Origin: Bacillota bacterium
Lineage (GTDB): Bacteria > Bacillota > Negativicutes > Sporomusales > Sporomusaceae
Length of the DNA stretch: 39,019 nt
Reading direction: 5' to 3'
Assembly (NCBI GenBank): GCA_023443285.1
Contig: JAEZVB010000069.1
Span: 1 to 39,019, forward strand
Every line of letters begins with the position of its first letter. The first letter of the stretch is position 1. Shown here in pieces: positions 21,449 to 30,440 of this stretch. Both the position numbers and the translations under genes were made by a program. The notes below the pieces were generated by a model, which did not search any database, had not been told where the DNA came from, and worked only from the letters and a program-made list of their open reading frames with translations.

Positions 21449-22618
21449 CTACTTTCCCGCTAATTCAGAAAAGACCATATCAGCGGCACCTTTCATGGTG
21501 TGTAGGCTTGTTTGAGTGGAATACTTAATATCAAGTACACTGCTGCTGCTCTCAAAAGATCGTTGCGCTACAGTATCCCATACCGTTTTTTCTATATACT
21601 TGCTAGCTTTAGCTAGCCCGCCGCCGATCACCACAAGCTCAGGATTGAAAATGTTAACCAGATTAGCAATCCCCATACCCAAGTACTCGGCAACCCGGCA
21701 AAGCATGGCTTTGGCTAAAGCATCACCAGCATCGGCAGCTTGATAAATGTCTTCTGGTTCAAGGGTTGTGATATCCCCTTTAAGTATCTCTGTAATTATC
21801 GACGGCTGACCCTGCTCTATTGCGTTTACTACCAAGTTAACCAGTGCCGTCTCTGACGCCATTGCCTCCAGACAGCCGGTATTACCACAGCTGCACAGCG
21901 GACCGGCGGCATCAATAACCGTATGACCGACTTCTCCGGCAATACCGCTAATCCCACGGTACATAGAACCATTAAACATGATTCCCCCGCCAATGCCAAA
22001 CCCTACCTTAAGCAAAATCATATTATCAGCAGCTTTAGCGACACCAAAGTAATATTCGCCATAGGCTAGAATATTCGTATCATTCTCGATGAATACAGGC
22101 AGCCGATTTTTTTCTTCAATAATATATTTTAACGGAACATTCTTCCATCTAAAATTAGGGCAAAAAACTGAAATTCCCTCTTGCGCTCTTACCGGCCCTC
22201 GAATGACAATACCAACAGCTAATGGCGGCACCTTGGAGGCTTGCCGGCAGTTTTCAATCAGCGCTTGAATTTGTTCTATAACCGCTGTATAACCAAGGCC
22301 CTTGCTGCTCACCGTCTGTTCATAATGCACGGAAAAAGTGGCATCAACCACATAACCAATCATTTTAAATGAGCGAATGTGAATAATAATGACTTGTCCT
22401 GCGTCTGGATTTGTCTTCAAAAGCAACGGCCGCCGCCCACCGCTGGACTCACCAATCATGTAATCAGTAATTAGTTTAGAATCCAACAATTTGTTAATGA
22501 TGTTTGTCACTGTTGGCGGCGTCAGCCCGGTAAGTTTGGCAATATCGGCTCGTGATACCGGCCCCTGCCGCCTGATTATATTGAGGATTTGCACTTCATT
22601 TGAATATTGCTGGAACAT
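21449..22618 (-). CDS. ROK-family transcriptional repressor (galactose unit)
   Basis: A 389-residue repressor with an N-terminal winged helix (LNIIRRQGPVSRADIAKLTGLTPPTVTNIINKLL, residues 12-45) and a ROK sugar-kinase-like domain. That domain has the ENDTNILAYGEYYFG segment, GIGGGIMFNG, and the zinc motif CSCGNTGCLEA. It most likely senses a sugar and represses the galactose genes. ATG 22618 lies one base from the galE stop (TAATATG), fitting coupled translation. In-frame ATGs at 22636 and 22678 would overlap galE and have poor ribosome sites, so the start is unsettled. It is the last gene of galT-galK-galE-ROK. Confidence 0.85.
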   Translation of the reverse strand: MFQQYSNEVQILNIIRRQGPVSRADIAKLTGLTPPTVTNIINKLLDSKLITDYMIGESSGGRRPLLLKTNPDAGQVIIIHIRSFKMIGYVVDATFSVHYEQTVSSKGLGYTAVIEQIQALIENCRQASKVPPLAVGIVIRGPVRAQEGISVFCPNFRWKNVPLKYIIEEKNRLPVFIENDTNILAYGEYYFGVAKAADNMILLKVGFGIGGGIMFNGSMYRGISGIAGEVGHTVIDAAGPLCSCGNTGCLEAMASETALVNLVVNAIEQGQPSIITEILKGDITTLEPEDIYQAADAGDALAKAMLCRVAEYLGMGIANLVNIFNPELVVIGGGLAKASKYIEKTVWDTVAQRSFESSSSVLDIKYSTQTSLHTMKGAADMVFSELAGK

Positions 22619-22619
22619 A

Positions 22620-23612
22620 TTAATTGAGCCCGGCATAGCCTTCAGGATTGTTTTTATGCCAACCCCATGCCGTGCCAATTATCTTTTTCATATCCGTATA
22701 TGTAGGCTGCCATCCCAGATCCTGGCGGATTTTATCCGAACTGGCTACAAGTACAGCAGGATCACCAGCCCGGCGGGGCGCTATCTCTTTCGGAACGGTC
22801 AGTCCGGTTACTTCTTCCGCTGCCGCGATAACCTCTTTAACACTGAAGCCATTACCATTACCAAGATTATAAACGTCGGAAGCATGACCATTAGCTAGGG
22901 CGTTAAGCGCTAAGACATGAGCCTGAGCTAAATCGTTGACGTGGATATAATCCCGCACACAGGTACCATCCTTGGTAGGGTAATCATCGCCAAAAATTTT
23001 AAGACCATCGGTTTTTCCTAAACAAGCTTTTAAAACTAGCGGCACCAGATGCGTTTCAGGGCAGTGATCTTCGCCAATATCACCGGCACTATCTGCTCCG
23101 CAAGCATTAAAATAACGCAGCGCAATATACTTAAGACCATAACTGCGGGAATAGTCCGCCATGGCATTTTCCATGATTAGCTTTGTCCGGCCATATACAT
23201 TCGTAGGATTTTTTATCATGGCTTCGGTTATTAGTGAGGTTTCCGGCTCACCATACACGGCGGCCGTAGACGAAAACACTAGCTGCTTGACTCCGCTATT
23301 CAGCATAACATCTAATAGATTTAGTGTTCCGGCAACATTGTTATGATAGTACTCCTGTGGCTTAACCATGGACACGCCAACTAAACTATAGGCGGCAAAA
23401 TGAACAACAGAACTAATATCATACTGCTTTATGGTAGCTGCCAAACGCTCACTGTCAAAAATATCGCCTTTAACAAATACACTGTTTTTTACCGCAGCCT
23501 GATGTCCTGTCACAAGGTTATCATAGACAACCACTTTGCTGCTGTTTTTTTCTAATAGCCGTACCGTATGGGAGCCAATATAACCCGCTCCGCCTGTAAC
23601 TAATATATTCAC
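22620..23612 (-). CDS. galE: UDP-glucose 4-epimerase
   Basis: A 330-residue short-chain dehydrogenase-type epimerase that interconverts UDP-galactose and UDP-glucose using bound NAD. The NAD motif GGAGYIG is at residues 7-13, HFAAYSLVGVS follows, the catalytic SST plus YGRTK (YxxxK) lies at about 119-150, and the substrate region RYFNACGAD. The C-terminal end (DLGWQPTYTDMKKIIGTAWGWH) is complete. It is the third gene of the Leloir operon, 24 nt after galK. Confidence 0.96.
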   Translation of the reverse strand: MNILVTGGAGYIGSHTVRLLEKNSSKVVVYDNLVTGHQAAVKNSVFVKGDIFDSERLAATIKQYDISSVVHFAAYSLVGVSMVKPQEYYHNNVAGTLNLLDVMLNSGVKQLVFSSTAAVYGEPETSLITEAMIKNPTNVYGRTKLIMENAMADYSRSYGLKYIALRYFNACGADSAGDIGEDHCPETHLVPLVLKACLGKTDGLKIFGDDYPTKDGTCVRDYIHVNDLAQAHVLALNALANGHASDVYNLGNGNGFSVKEVIAAAEEVTGLTVPKEIAPRRAGDPAVLVASSDKIRQDLGWQPTYTDMKKIIGTAWGWHKNNPEGYAGLN

Positions 23613-23636
23613 GCTAATTCCTCCACTGTAAGGATT

Positions 23637-24803
23637 CTACCCTTCCAACAAACTCACACCATCAGATATTCCTGCCAAATAAAAGTCTGCTGCCCGGCAA
23701 GTTACAGCCTGATATCGCTCAGCCACTGCTGCCTGAAAATCTGCTAACTTATTAACCTGTACCAAAGCGATGGCACAACCGCCAAAACCGGCTCCTGTCA
23801 TGCGTGCGCCAATGCAGCCTGGCGCTTTCAGTGCACTATCAACAATTGCGTCCAGTTCATGGCCGGTAACTTCATAATCATGCTTTAGCGATAGATGCGA
23901 CTGGGTCATTAGGCCGGCAAAGCCATCAATATCTCCCTGCCTCAACATGCTAACCGCCGCATGAACTCTATTGCTTTCAGACACAACATGGCGGGCACGC
24001 CGGCGTAATAATTCATCACCCAAATAGTTATCAATATCATCAATGGTAGCCTGACAAAGAGCATCGACTTTCCTATGGCGCCGAATAATGTTAAGTGCCT
24101 GTTCACACTCGCTGCGCCGTTCATTATATTTGGAATCTGACAATTCCCTTTTTTTATTGGTATTCATTATAACTAAACTATAGGATTGCAGGACGAACGG
24201 TATATATTTATATTGTAAGCTCTGACAATCCAGCAATATGGCACAATCTTTTTTTCCCATGGCGACCGCAAACTGATCCATAATCCCGCAGTTGACGCCA
24301 ATAAATTGATTTTCTATTTTTTGCGCAAATTGGGCTAGCTTTACCTTATCTATTGCAGGCTCACCACTTGCCGTCTGCAGCATAAAAGCAGTCAGCACCA
24401 GCAGTGCCGCCGAAGATGAAAGACCAGTCCCATCAGGAAGGTTTCCGGAAAAAAGCATGTCACATCCTGAAAGCATATACTTGTTAGCTAACAGGCCTTT
24501 AATAACACCTTTGGGATAATTAGCCCAACCATCTTGCTCACAGTTTTCAATAGACTTAGTCAGGTCAACAGCAACTGCAGGTGAAGCATTTGTCGACTTT
24601 AATATAATATAATTATCGCTGCGGCGCCGAATGGCTCCATAAATCCCAAGGGTTAAGGCCGCCGGAAAAACATAGCCGCCATTGTAATCAATATGTTCAC
24701 CGATTAAGTTGACCCGGCCTGGGGAGAAAAAGTACTGTACCGGCTGATTACCAGTACCAAAGGCTTGGGCAAAAGCGACTTTCATTGTCTCCCGATTAAT
24801 CAC
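23637..24803 (-). CDS. galK: Galactokinase
   Basis: A 388-residue GHMP-family kinase phosphorylating galactose at C1. The galactokinase signature PGRVNLIGEHIDYNGG is at residues 28-43, the ATP-binding LPDGTGLSSSAAL at about 123-135, the catalytic-base region NCGIMDQFAVAMGK, and the C-terminal GARMTGAGFGGCAI. GTG 24803 has AAAGGAGG 6 nt upstream and overlaps the galT stop by 8 nt; the later ATG (24785) has a worse site. Confidence 0.96.
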   Translation of the reverse strand: MINRETMKVAFAQAFGTGNQPVQYFFSPGRVNLIGEHIDYNGGYVFPAALTLGIYGAIRRRSDNYIILKSTNASPAVAVDLTKSIENCEQDGWANYPKGVIKGLLANKYMLSGCDMLFSGNLPDGTGLSSSAALLVLTAFMLQTASGEPAIDKVKLAQFAQKIENQFIGVNCGIMDQFAVAMGKKDCAILLDCQSLQYKYIPFVLQSYSLVIMNTNKKRELSDSKYNERRSECEQALNIIRRHRKVDALCQATIDDIDNYLGDELLRRRARHVVSESNRVHAAVSMLRQGDIDGFAGLMTQSHLSLKHDYEVTGHELDAIVDSALKAPGCIGARMTGAGFGGCAIALVQVNKLADFQAAVAERYQAVTCRAADFYLAGISDGVSLLEG

Positions 24804-25791
24804 TCCGCTCCTCCTTTGGGTTTACAAAATGTCTATATGCTTCCCGCAGGGAAACTGCGGTCTGTTCAACAGCCAAAGGATTGCAGGCAGCCCCAGCACC
24901 CATCTCGGACGAGGCGTAAAACTTGATTTTATTTGCTTCCCGCAGCGGCGGATAAAACTCAATATGAAAATGATAATATTCCTCTGCCGCAGCGTATTGA
25001 TCACTATTTACTGGTGTCTGATGAATACACATCATATACGGGAAAAGCTTGCTAAATAGCGTATCAAAAGCACCTGTGATATTTTTTAGCATTTCTGCTA
25101 AGTCCCGTTTTTCCTGCTTGTCAAACTGGGTGATATTGCCTTTATGCGCTTTGCTGACAATAAAAACACCAAATGGATAGTCGGTAAAAAACGGTAAATA
25201 GGCCAAAAAGCTCTCGTTCTCAGCAATGATGCGCTGCTTAAACTCACTTTCTTCCCGATTCATATCACAAACCAGGCAACGCCCCTGTAATTGATAATAC
25301 TCTTTGCAATTGTCTAGTTCCTGTTGTATTTTCTGTGGAACAAACGGATAGGCATAAATCTGACCATGAGGATGCGGCATAGTTACACCGACTTCTTCTC
25401 CACGATTCTCAAACTGAAAAATGTATTTCACCTTAGGGTCAGCTGCTAATGCACCATAACGTTCAACCAGTAAGTTAATGAGTTTTTCAATGTGGGCAAC
25501 TGGTAAATTAGGCAGTGTCGCATTATGTTCCGGAGAATATAAGATAACTTCACACTTCCCATAATTGGGCGCAGTCTTATATAGTCCGGAGCTTGCCAGA
25601 TCAGGGTCTCCCGGAGCTAGCAATAATGCAGGAAAGTCATTATCATATTTATATACTTCGTAGTTTTCAGGCACTTTTCCTGAGCCAGGGCAAAACGGAC
25701 ACCAGTCTTTGGGAAGATGTGGTCTGGCTTGTCTATTTGATGCAACCATTGTCCAGGTTGCTAGTAATGGATTCCATCGAAGCTCTGCCAT
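24796..25791 (-). CDS. galT: Galactose-1-phosphate uridylyltransferase
   Basis: A 331-residue HIT-superfamily enzyme moving UMP between UDP-glucose and galactose-1-phosphate. The catalytic H-P-H-G-Q is at residues 140-144 (the second histidine, H142, carries the UMP). Zinc ligands CPFC are at 31-34, with FENRGEEVGVTMPH before the active site and HFHIEFYPPLR near the end. ATG 25791 has GGAGGTG upstream. It is the first gene of the operon, behind an inverted repeat at 25815-25846. Confidence 0.96.
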   Translation of the reverse strand: MAELRWNPLLATWTMVASNRQARPHLPKDWCPFCPGSGKVPENYEVYKYDNDFPALLLAPGDPDLASSGLYKTAPNYGKCEVILYSPEHNATLPNLPVAHIEKLINLLVERYGALAADPKVKYIFQFENRGEEVGVTMPHPHGQIYAYPFVPQKIQQELDNCKEYYQLQGRCLVCDMNREESEFKQRIIAENESFLAYLPFFTDYPFGVFIVSKAHKGNITQFDKQEKRDLAEMLKNITGAFDTLFSKLFPYMMCIHQTPVNSDQYAAAEEYYHFHIEFYPPLREANKIKFYASSEMGAGAACNPLAVEQTAVSLREAYRHFVNPKEERSD

Positions 25792-25814
25792 GCTACACCT
25801 CCACTCTATTACTA

Positions 25815-25846
25815 AAAGACTTTATAAAATACTTTATTAAGTCTTT
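25815..25846. promoter_or_regulatory. Operator-like inverted repeat before galT
   Basis: AAAGACTTTATAAA (25815-25828) and TTTATTAAGTCTTT (25833-25846) pair at 13 of 14 positions. This is a different sequence from the mglB palindrome. Confidence 0.6.
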
Positions 25847-25914
25847 ATTTAAACAATTCATCACTATTTCCTGAATTCCTCCTATTTTTTGAAAATTTCT
25901 TCCAAAGAAAGAAT

Positions 25915-25936
25915 AGACTTGGCACCTGCCAAGTCT
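25915..25936 (-). terminator. Terminator of the DUF815 gene
   Basis: AGACTTGGCA and TGCCAAGTCT form a 9-10 bp stem with a minimal loop; the minus-strand continuation is T-rich (TATTCTTTCTTT). Confidence 0.75.
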
Positions 25937-25970
25937 ACAAGTCTAATTATATATAAAGAATATATTGATT

Positions 25971-27245
25971 TCACGCCTCCACTTCTCCTGCCAAATAATC
26001 AATAAACTGTTTCGCAGACCGGCCTGAGCGGCCTGAATGAGTCATTTCCCAGCGCAATGCCTCTGCCCTAAGCTCGTCAGGCGACATAGGTATGCCATTT
26101 TTACGCGCAATTTCCTCAACAATTTGAAGATATTCTTGCTGATTAGGCAATGTATAAAATAATGTAATGCCAAAGCGGTCAGCCAGCGATATCTTTTCAT
26201 TTATAGTATCCTGACGGTGCAGTTCATTGCCGCTGCGCTCATCCCAGGTTTCCTTGACCAGATTCCGGCGGTTGGACGTGGCATAGATCAGCACATTATC
26301 AGGCCGCGCCTCTATACCACCATCAATCAGTGATTTTAAAATTTTGTACTCGGCTTCCGATTCTTCAAATGACAAATCATCAATGAACAAGATAAAGCTC
26401 TTACCCCATTGCCTGAGTGCCGACATAATATCCGGAATATGCTTAAAGTCGGCTTTGGCAATTTCAATAAGCCTGAGACCTTTGTCAAAATAGCGGTTGG
26501 CTACTGCCTTAACAGAAGATGATTTCCCTGTGCCTCTGGCTCCAACCAGCAGCACATTATTAGCAGGTTTGCCACTAATAAAGGCTTCTGTATTGCGGAC
26601 AAGTTCTGCCTTCTGGTATTCATAGCCAATAATATCATCGAGCTGTACCGGATCAGTATATTCAATACCAATAAGTTCGCGTTTTTCCAAATCCCATTTA
26701 AACGCGCCATAGCCGGCTAACCGGCCACATCCATAACGATCATAATACTTACAAAGCGTCCGAACCACTTCTTGAGGGGTATAGTTTTTCGTCACATCAA
26801 GAAACAAATCCCGCAACATGACCAAGTCCTGAAACTTACCTTGTTTCTTACCTAAGCTCTCCTTAATGGGGTGATAATCACCAATAACGGCTATGAGTTC
26901 TTTACAAAACTGCTGGGTTAAACCTTTTTTCAGCACGTCCTTCAATATGGTTATATCATGGACAGCCGCCTTTTCCAGACTGCATCCCGGTAAGCTAGCA
27001 CTCTTCCCAGCCGCACTGCTAAATATATTTTCATCGTACCCAATTTGGCACAACAAGTAGTTTTCCACGATATTTCCCGATATTCCGTTTTCTTCTGCCC
27101 AGACAATAAGCTCGGCTGCCAGTGCATACTCATCACTCTCTGCCGTACCTTGGCCTTGCAAAGCTTGAAGATTTTTGATCACGCCATCATTTAATAAATT
27201 GCGATAAAGTAGCAACTTGCTGAAATTATAGTACGTTTCTGTCAA
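25971..27245 (-). CDS. DUF815-family AAA ATPase
   Basis: A 424-residue cytoplasmic protein. The first 150 residues are poorly conserved and helical. The DUF815 ATPase domain starts near DDIIGYEYQKAELVRNTEAF, followed by Walker A GARGTGKSS (about 230), Walker B FILFIDDLSFE, the sensor IYATSNRRNL, and a helical lid ending in GRSGRSAKQFIDYL. The exact role of DUF815 is unknown. TTG 27245 is chosen because GGGAGG lies 8 nt upstream; the frame extends to 27269, which would include that site. It is a single-gene unit with its own terminator. Confidence 0.88.
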   Translation of the reverse strand: MTETYYNFSKLLLYRNLLNDGVIKNLQALQGQGTAESDEYALAAELIVWAEENGISGNIVENYLLCQIGYDENIFSSAAGKSASLPGCSLEKAAVHDITILKDVLKKGLTQQFCKELIAVIGDYHPIKESLGKKQGKFQDLVMLRDLFLDVTKNYTPQEVVRTLCKYYDRYGCGRLAGYGAFKWDLEKRELIGIEYTDPVQLDDIIGYEYQKAELVRNTEAFISGKPANNVLLVGARGTGKSSSVKAVANRYFDKGLRLIEIAKADFKHIPDIMSALRQWGKSFILFIDDLSFEESEAEYKILKSLIDGGIEARPDNVLIYATSNRRNLVKETWDERSGNELHRQDTINEKISLADRFGITLFYTLPNQQEYLQIVEEIARKNGIPMSPDELRAEALRWEMTHSGRSGRSAKQFIDYLAGEVEA

Positions 27246-27369
27246 CAACAATACCTCCCATAAAAACAAAGCATCTTACTATATATACGTTGCTTCATGT
27301 ATTTCTTCATTCTATAGTTATTATCCTGCCAATTACCACCATGGATATCACGTCATTTCCGGGCAATAA

Positions 27370-28083
27370 TTATCTGCAGTGCTTGCGGTTACAGGGTACA
27401 TTACATTCAGCTTCACAGCAATTGCCCGGATGACGTCCAGGCAGAGCCATTTTTTTTCTGATTTCGTATAGGCATTCAACCTGAGTATTGGATAACTCCT
27501 GAGCGGTACCTAGTTGCATTGATAAAAATGTCAGTTTGGCATAGAATTCCACCGATTCCAGTTTGTGATAGGCAGTAATCAAATCCTGTCCCCAGGCCAG
27601 CGCGCCATGATTAGCTAACAGTACTGCATCAAAATATTCCAGGTATCGCGCCACCGCATCCGGAACTTCACTGGTAGATGGGGTACCATACTCAGCTACC
27701 GGCACACAGCCAAGACTGACAACAGCCTCGGCAATAAGCGGTTTATTGAGCGGAATATGGGAGACTGCAAAGGTGGTAGCATACGGCGGATGAGCATGCA
27801 CTACCGCCCCAACATCAGAGCGTTCCTTATATACTCTTAGATGCATCTTTAGCTCAGATGAAGGTCGCCAGTTGCCGCAAGCCTCAAGCACCCGGCCTTC
27901 CCTATCCACCTTAACCAGCATCTCAGGTGTCATAAAACCTTTACTTACTCCGGTTGGAGTTGTCAGCACTTCGGTTTCGCTAAGTTTGACACTGATGTTC
28001 CCGTCATTAGCAGCAACAAAACCACTGTCATACATGCGCTTTCCCATCTGACATATTTGCTGTTTAATTTCATCTTCTGTCAT
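27370..28083 (-). CDS. Class II aldolase (L-fuculose-phosphate aldolase-like) with Cys-rich tail
   Basis: A 237-residue zinc aldolase of the FucA/AraD family, cleaving a sugar phosphate to dihydroxyacetone phosphate and an aldehyde. The ANDGNISVK phosphate site is at 25-33, E77, metal-binding HAHPP (H96, H98), and the third histidine in NHG (H159). The last 18 residues (GNCCEAECNVPCNRKHCR) carry six cysteines and are not part of the normal enzyme; they look like a metal-binding or redox tail. It lies 13 nt from the flavin oxidase gene, as second gene of that pair. The substrate is not certain. Confidence 0.85.
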   Translation of the reverse strand: MTEDEIKQQICQMGKRMYDSGFVAANDGNISVKLSETEVLTTPTGVSKGFMTPEMLVKVDREGRVLEACGNWRPSSELKMHLRVYKERSDVGAVVHAHPPYATTFAVSHIPLNKPLIAEAVVSLGCVPVAEYGTPSTSEVPDAVARYLEYFDAVLLANHGALAWGQDLITAYHKLESVEFYAKLTFLSMQLGTAQELSNTQVECLYEIRKKMALPGRHPGNCCEAECNVPCNRKHCR

Positions 28084-28096
28084 TTGCTTCGGCTCC

Positions 28097-28564
28097 TTAC
28101 TGCGGTCTGACCTTGCCGGTTATTTGCTCGATAGTAATTTTCATTACGGTTGTAGTATCTTTGCTGTTCTTTATATATTCCTTGCCTTTTTCCAGATATG
28201 CAGGCGAATATTTATCTAACAATGCCATTAAGGCATCCTTTTTTTCTTCACCTGTTACCTCGCTTGCTTGACCAAAGATAACTACGCTTTCATAACTTGT
28301 CGTAAATTTTTCCGGCAGTGATTTTTTATTACCAACCACGCAAAAAGAAACGTTAGGGTTATTTGCTATATTATCTAATTTATGGCCTGTCAACGCACTA
28401 TGAAAATAGATATTGGAGTCCTTATAGACATAGCTCAGGGGAACGCCATACGGATATCCTTCCTGACTAACCGTTGATAATACGCCATATTCAGAGTTCC
28501 TTACTATAGCAAGCGCATGTTCTTCCGTACTCTGCCTGTCATTACGTCTCATTTTTTTAAACAT
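28097..28564 (-). CDS. NimA-like pyridoxamine 5'-phosphate oxidase family protein
   Basis: A 155-residue split-barrel flavin protein: RNDRQSTEEHALAIVRNSEYGVLSTVSQEGYPYGVPLSYVYKD at the start, FHSALTGHKLDNIANNPNVSFCVVG, and SVVIFGQASEVTGEEK. This is the layout of NimA-type nitroimidazole reductase-like proteins, for which many members have no proven substrate. ATG 28564 follows AAAGGGTG with proper spacing; the GTG at 28573 is too close. It is distinct from the one at 3092. Confidence 0.85.
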   Translation of the reverse strand: MFKKMRRNDRQSTEEHALAIVRNSEYGVLSTVSQEGYPYGVPLSYVYKDSNIYFHSALTGHKLDNIANNPNVSFCVVGNKKSLPEKFTTSYESVVIFGQASEVTGEEKKDALMALLDKYSPAYLEKGKEYIKNSKDTTTVMKITIEQITGKVRPQ

Positions 28565-28650
28565 GGTATTCACCCTTTACATTTAATCAGGATATATACC
28601 TGTATATTTTGACGCAATTTCCAAAAATACCTACCTAGTATCCAAAACAT

Positions 28651-29700
28651 CTATATTTTCTTATATCGGTTTGCTGCCTGCGCCCTATACGGCTTAGCTA
28701 TTATTTTCTCTTTACCGCTTTCGTCCGCTGGACGGAACATCAAATAGTAGGACGACTCTCGCTTAAATCCAAGCCGTTCTAAAACCAGTTGTTTCGCGGG
28801 ATCATCACTATAAATTGTAATACTTATTACCCCTTGCTTATGTCGCGCTTTAATTAAGTTAACCGCTTTACTTAGGAGTGCCGATCGCATATGTTCGAAA
28901 GAATGGTTAAGAATGAGACTGATTACATGGTTCTTAGCTTTAAAATAACTCTGTATTGTCAGCAGAGCCACTATCTTTCCTGTCTGTTCTACCACATAAT
29001 CATGTTTACGTTTACGCATCAAATAGTTCTTAGCCCAGTCAAGCTGCCTGACCATCATACTTGGATTAAATTCGCCATAGCCACGTTTAATGACCTGTCG
29101 CAAGTTATGTGATACGGAAGATTTGTATAGCCGATATAACTGCCTCCGATCCTCCGCCCTAAGTTCCCTAAATCCAGACAGCTCATCCTCTGCAGACGTC
29201 AACGCAGCCTTTGCCTTATCAAATGCGATATCGTAATGCAATATTTCTGTTACCGGCCTAAAACCTAGGCGTTTATAGAAATTATACGCCGGATTGTCAA
29301 TTCTCACTTCCAGCAATGCATCATAATTATTGGCATCTGCAACTTCATCCAATAGTTTCGTTAAAACCCAGCGACCTAGACCTTGCCCCCGGTAGGGCTT
29401 ACTAAAGGCAATATAATCAATGTGTAATTGCACAGAGTTCAGATACGATAGCTGCATAAATCCCACTACCTGCCCGGCAATTTTTATTACATACACATTG
29501 AAATGGTTTTTGATCCATACCGAAAATTTGCTTAATGGCTGTAAAATAAAATAAAACTGCCGAGCCCGATGGATACGGCGCTTTATCTGTTGAAGATCAA
29601 CTTCGTCAGCAAAAGCGGTAGCAAATAATTTTTCCAGTTGGTCTAAATCAGAACGTTGCACCTTTTCAATTGTTAAATTTTCAAATGTCTTTAAAATCAT
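28651..29700 (-). CDS. Double GNAT-domain N-acetyltransferase
   Basis: A 349-residue protein with two acetyltransferase-like parts. The first (1-165) has the acetyl-CoA motif RGQGLG at 104-109 and the NPAYNFYKRLGFRPV end. The second (about 178-325) has a weaker fold ending in VLERLGFKRESSYYLMFRP, with no clear RxxGxG. The second half may be structural. The last 25 residues are basic. ATG 29700 has AGGAGAAGG upstream. The substrate is unknown. Confidence 0.82.
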   Translation of the reverse strand: MILKTFENLTIEKVQRSDLDQLEKLFATAFADEVDLQQIKRRIHRARQFYFILQPLSKFSVWIKNHFNVYVIKIAGQVVGFMQLSYLNSVQLHIDYIAFSKPYRGQGLGRWVLTKLLDEVADANNYDALLEVRIDNPAYNFYKRLGFRPVTEILHYDIAFDKAKAALTSAEDELSGFRELRAEDRRQLYRLYKSSVSHNLRQVIKRGYGEFNPSMMVRQLDWAKNYLMRKRKHDYVVEQTGKIVALLTIQSYFKAKNHVISLILNHSFEHMRSALLSKAVNLIKARHKQGVISITIYSDDPAKQLVLERLGFKRESSYYLMFRPADESGKEKIIAKPYRAQAANRYKKI

Positions 29701-29919
29701 AATAGATTTCCTTCTCCTATAATAATCAAATATTCTATTAGATTATTATTAGTTTCCGGCGACCATTTTATCTATACAATTAGTACACGCGCCAACAGAT
29801 AACCGATTGGCAAATCCAGAAGAGTATTCCGTTTTTCCTAGTTGCCCGGCTAAGTGAACAAAGTTATAATAAAAGAAACCGTTCACTACATGCAAAAATA
29901 TTCCGGGAGGATGATAGTA

Positions 29920-30318
29920 ATGCTTTGTCAAAAATGCAATTCCGAGATTCCGTCTGGTGAAGAGGTTAACCACCGGGGACAAACCCTGTGTGAAGATTGT
30001 TTTGTCGAAATGCTTGAACCCCCACGAAGTTGTGATGTTGCTGCGGTTCACGCCGCTAAATCTGCCCGTAAAGCAGCCGGACAGGAAGGCACTGATGGCT
30101 TGACTGATTTGCAAAAAAACATCTATAACTATGTTGAGTCGGAGGGTCCGGTTACGCATGCCCAAATCATGGATAAGCTCGGCTTATCTCGCCTGCAACT
30201 AGAGAAAAACTTTGCCATTTTGCGGCACTGCGAACTCATCCGCGCGTTTAGGCAAGACGGTCAAGTCCTTGTCACTATTTGGACCAAGGGCGGTCCTGGC
30301 GAAATGAATATGGGGTAA
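29920..30318 (+). CDS. Zinc-ribbon plus winged-helix small protein
   Basis: A 132-residue protein. Residues 1-30 hold CQKCNSEIPSGEEVNHRGQT and LCEDCFVE with C3, C6, C24, C27, a treble-clef or LIM-like zinc site. After an acidic/alanine linker, residues 65-120 form a winged helix (LTDLQKNIYNYVESEGPVTH, AQIMDKLGLSRLQLEKNFAIL). It is probably a small DNA-binding regulator; I do not know a named family. ATG 29920 is chosen for GGGAGG 9 nt upstream. It is divergent from the GNAT gene and convergent with the ABC-F gene, sharing its terminator. Confidence 0.7.
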   Translation: MLCQKCNSEIPSGEEVNHRGQTLCEDCFVEMLEPPRSCDVAAVHAAKSARKAAGQEGTDGLTDLQKNIYNYVESEGPVTHAQIMDKLGLSRLQLEKNFAILRHCELIRAFRQDGQVLVTIWTKGGPGEMNMG

Positions 30319-30351
30319 CGAAAAAACGATTGTTTCTGCTAGTAACGAAAA

Positions 30352-30427
30352 AGATTGCTACACTGGCGCTTGATGACAAAGGTGAACCTAAGTCATGGCA
30401 AGCAACAGTATAGCAATCTCTTTTTTA
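30352..30427. terminator. Bidirectional terminator between convergent genes
   Basis: AGATTGCTACACTG (30352-30365) and CAGTATAGCAATCT (30406-30419) pair at 13 of 14, with an inner second stem (GCTTG/CAAGC region). A T-run on the plus side (30421-30426) and an A-run on the other make it work both ways. Confidence 0.8.
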
Positions 30428-30440
30428 ACTTCAATTACTT

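Noticed and set aside
29749..30165. 138-codon minus-strand frame ending in GKTEYSSGFANRLSVGACTNCIDKMVAGN
   Set aside because: Its first 100 codons are antisense to the zinc-ribbon gene and no start with a ribosome site precedes the plausible-looking end. The last 35 codons look gene-like, so a remnant remains possible.
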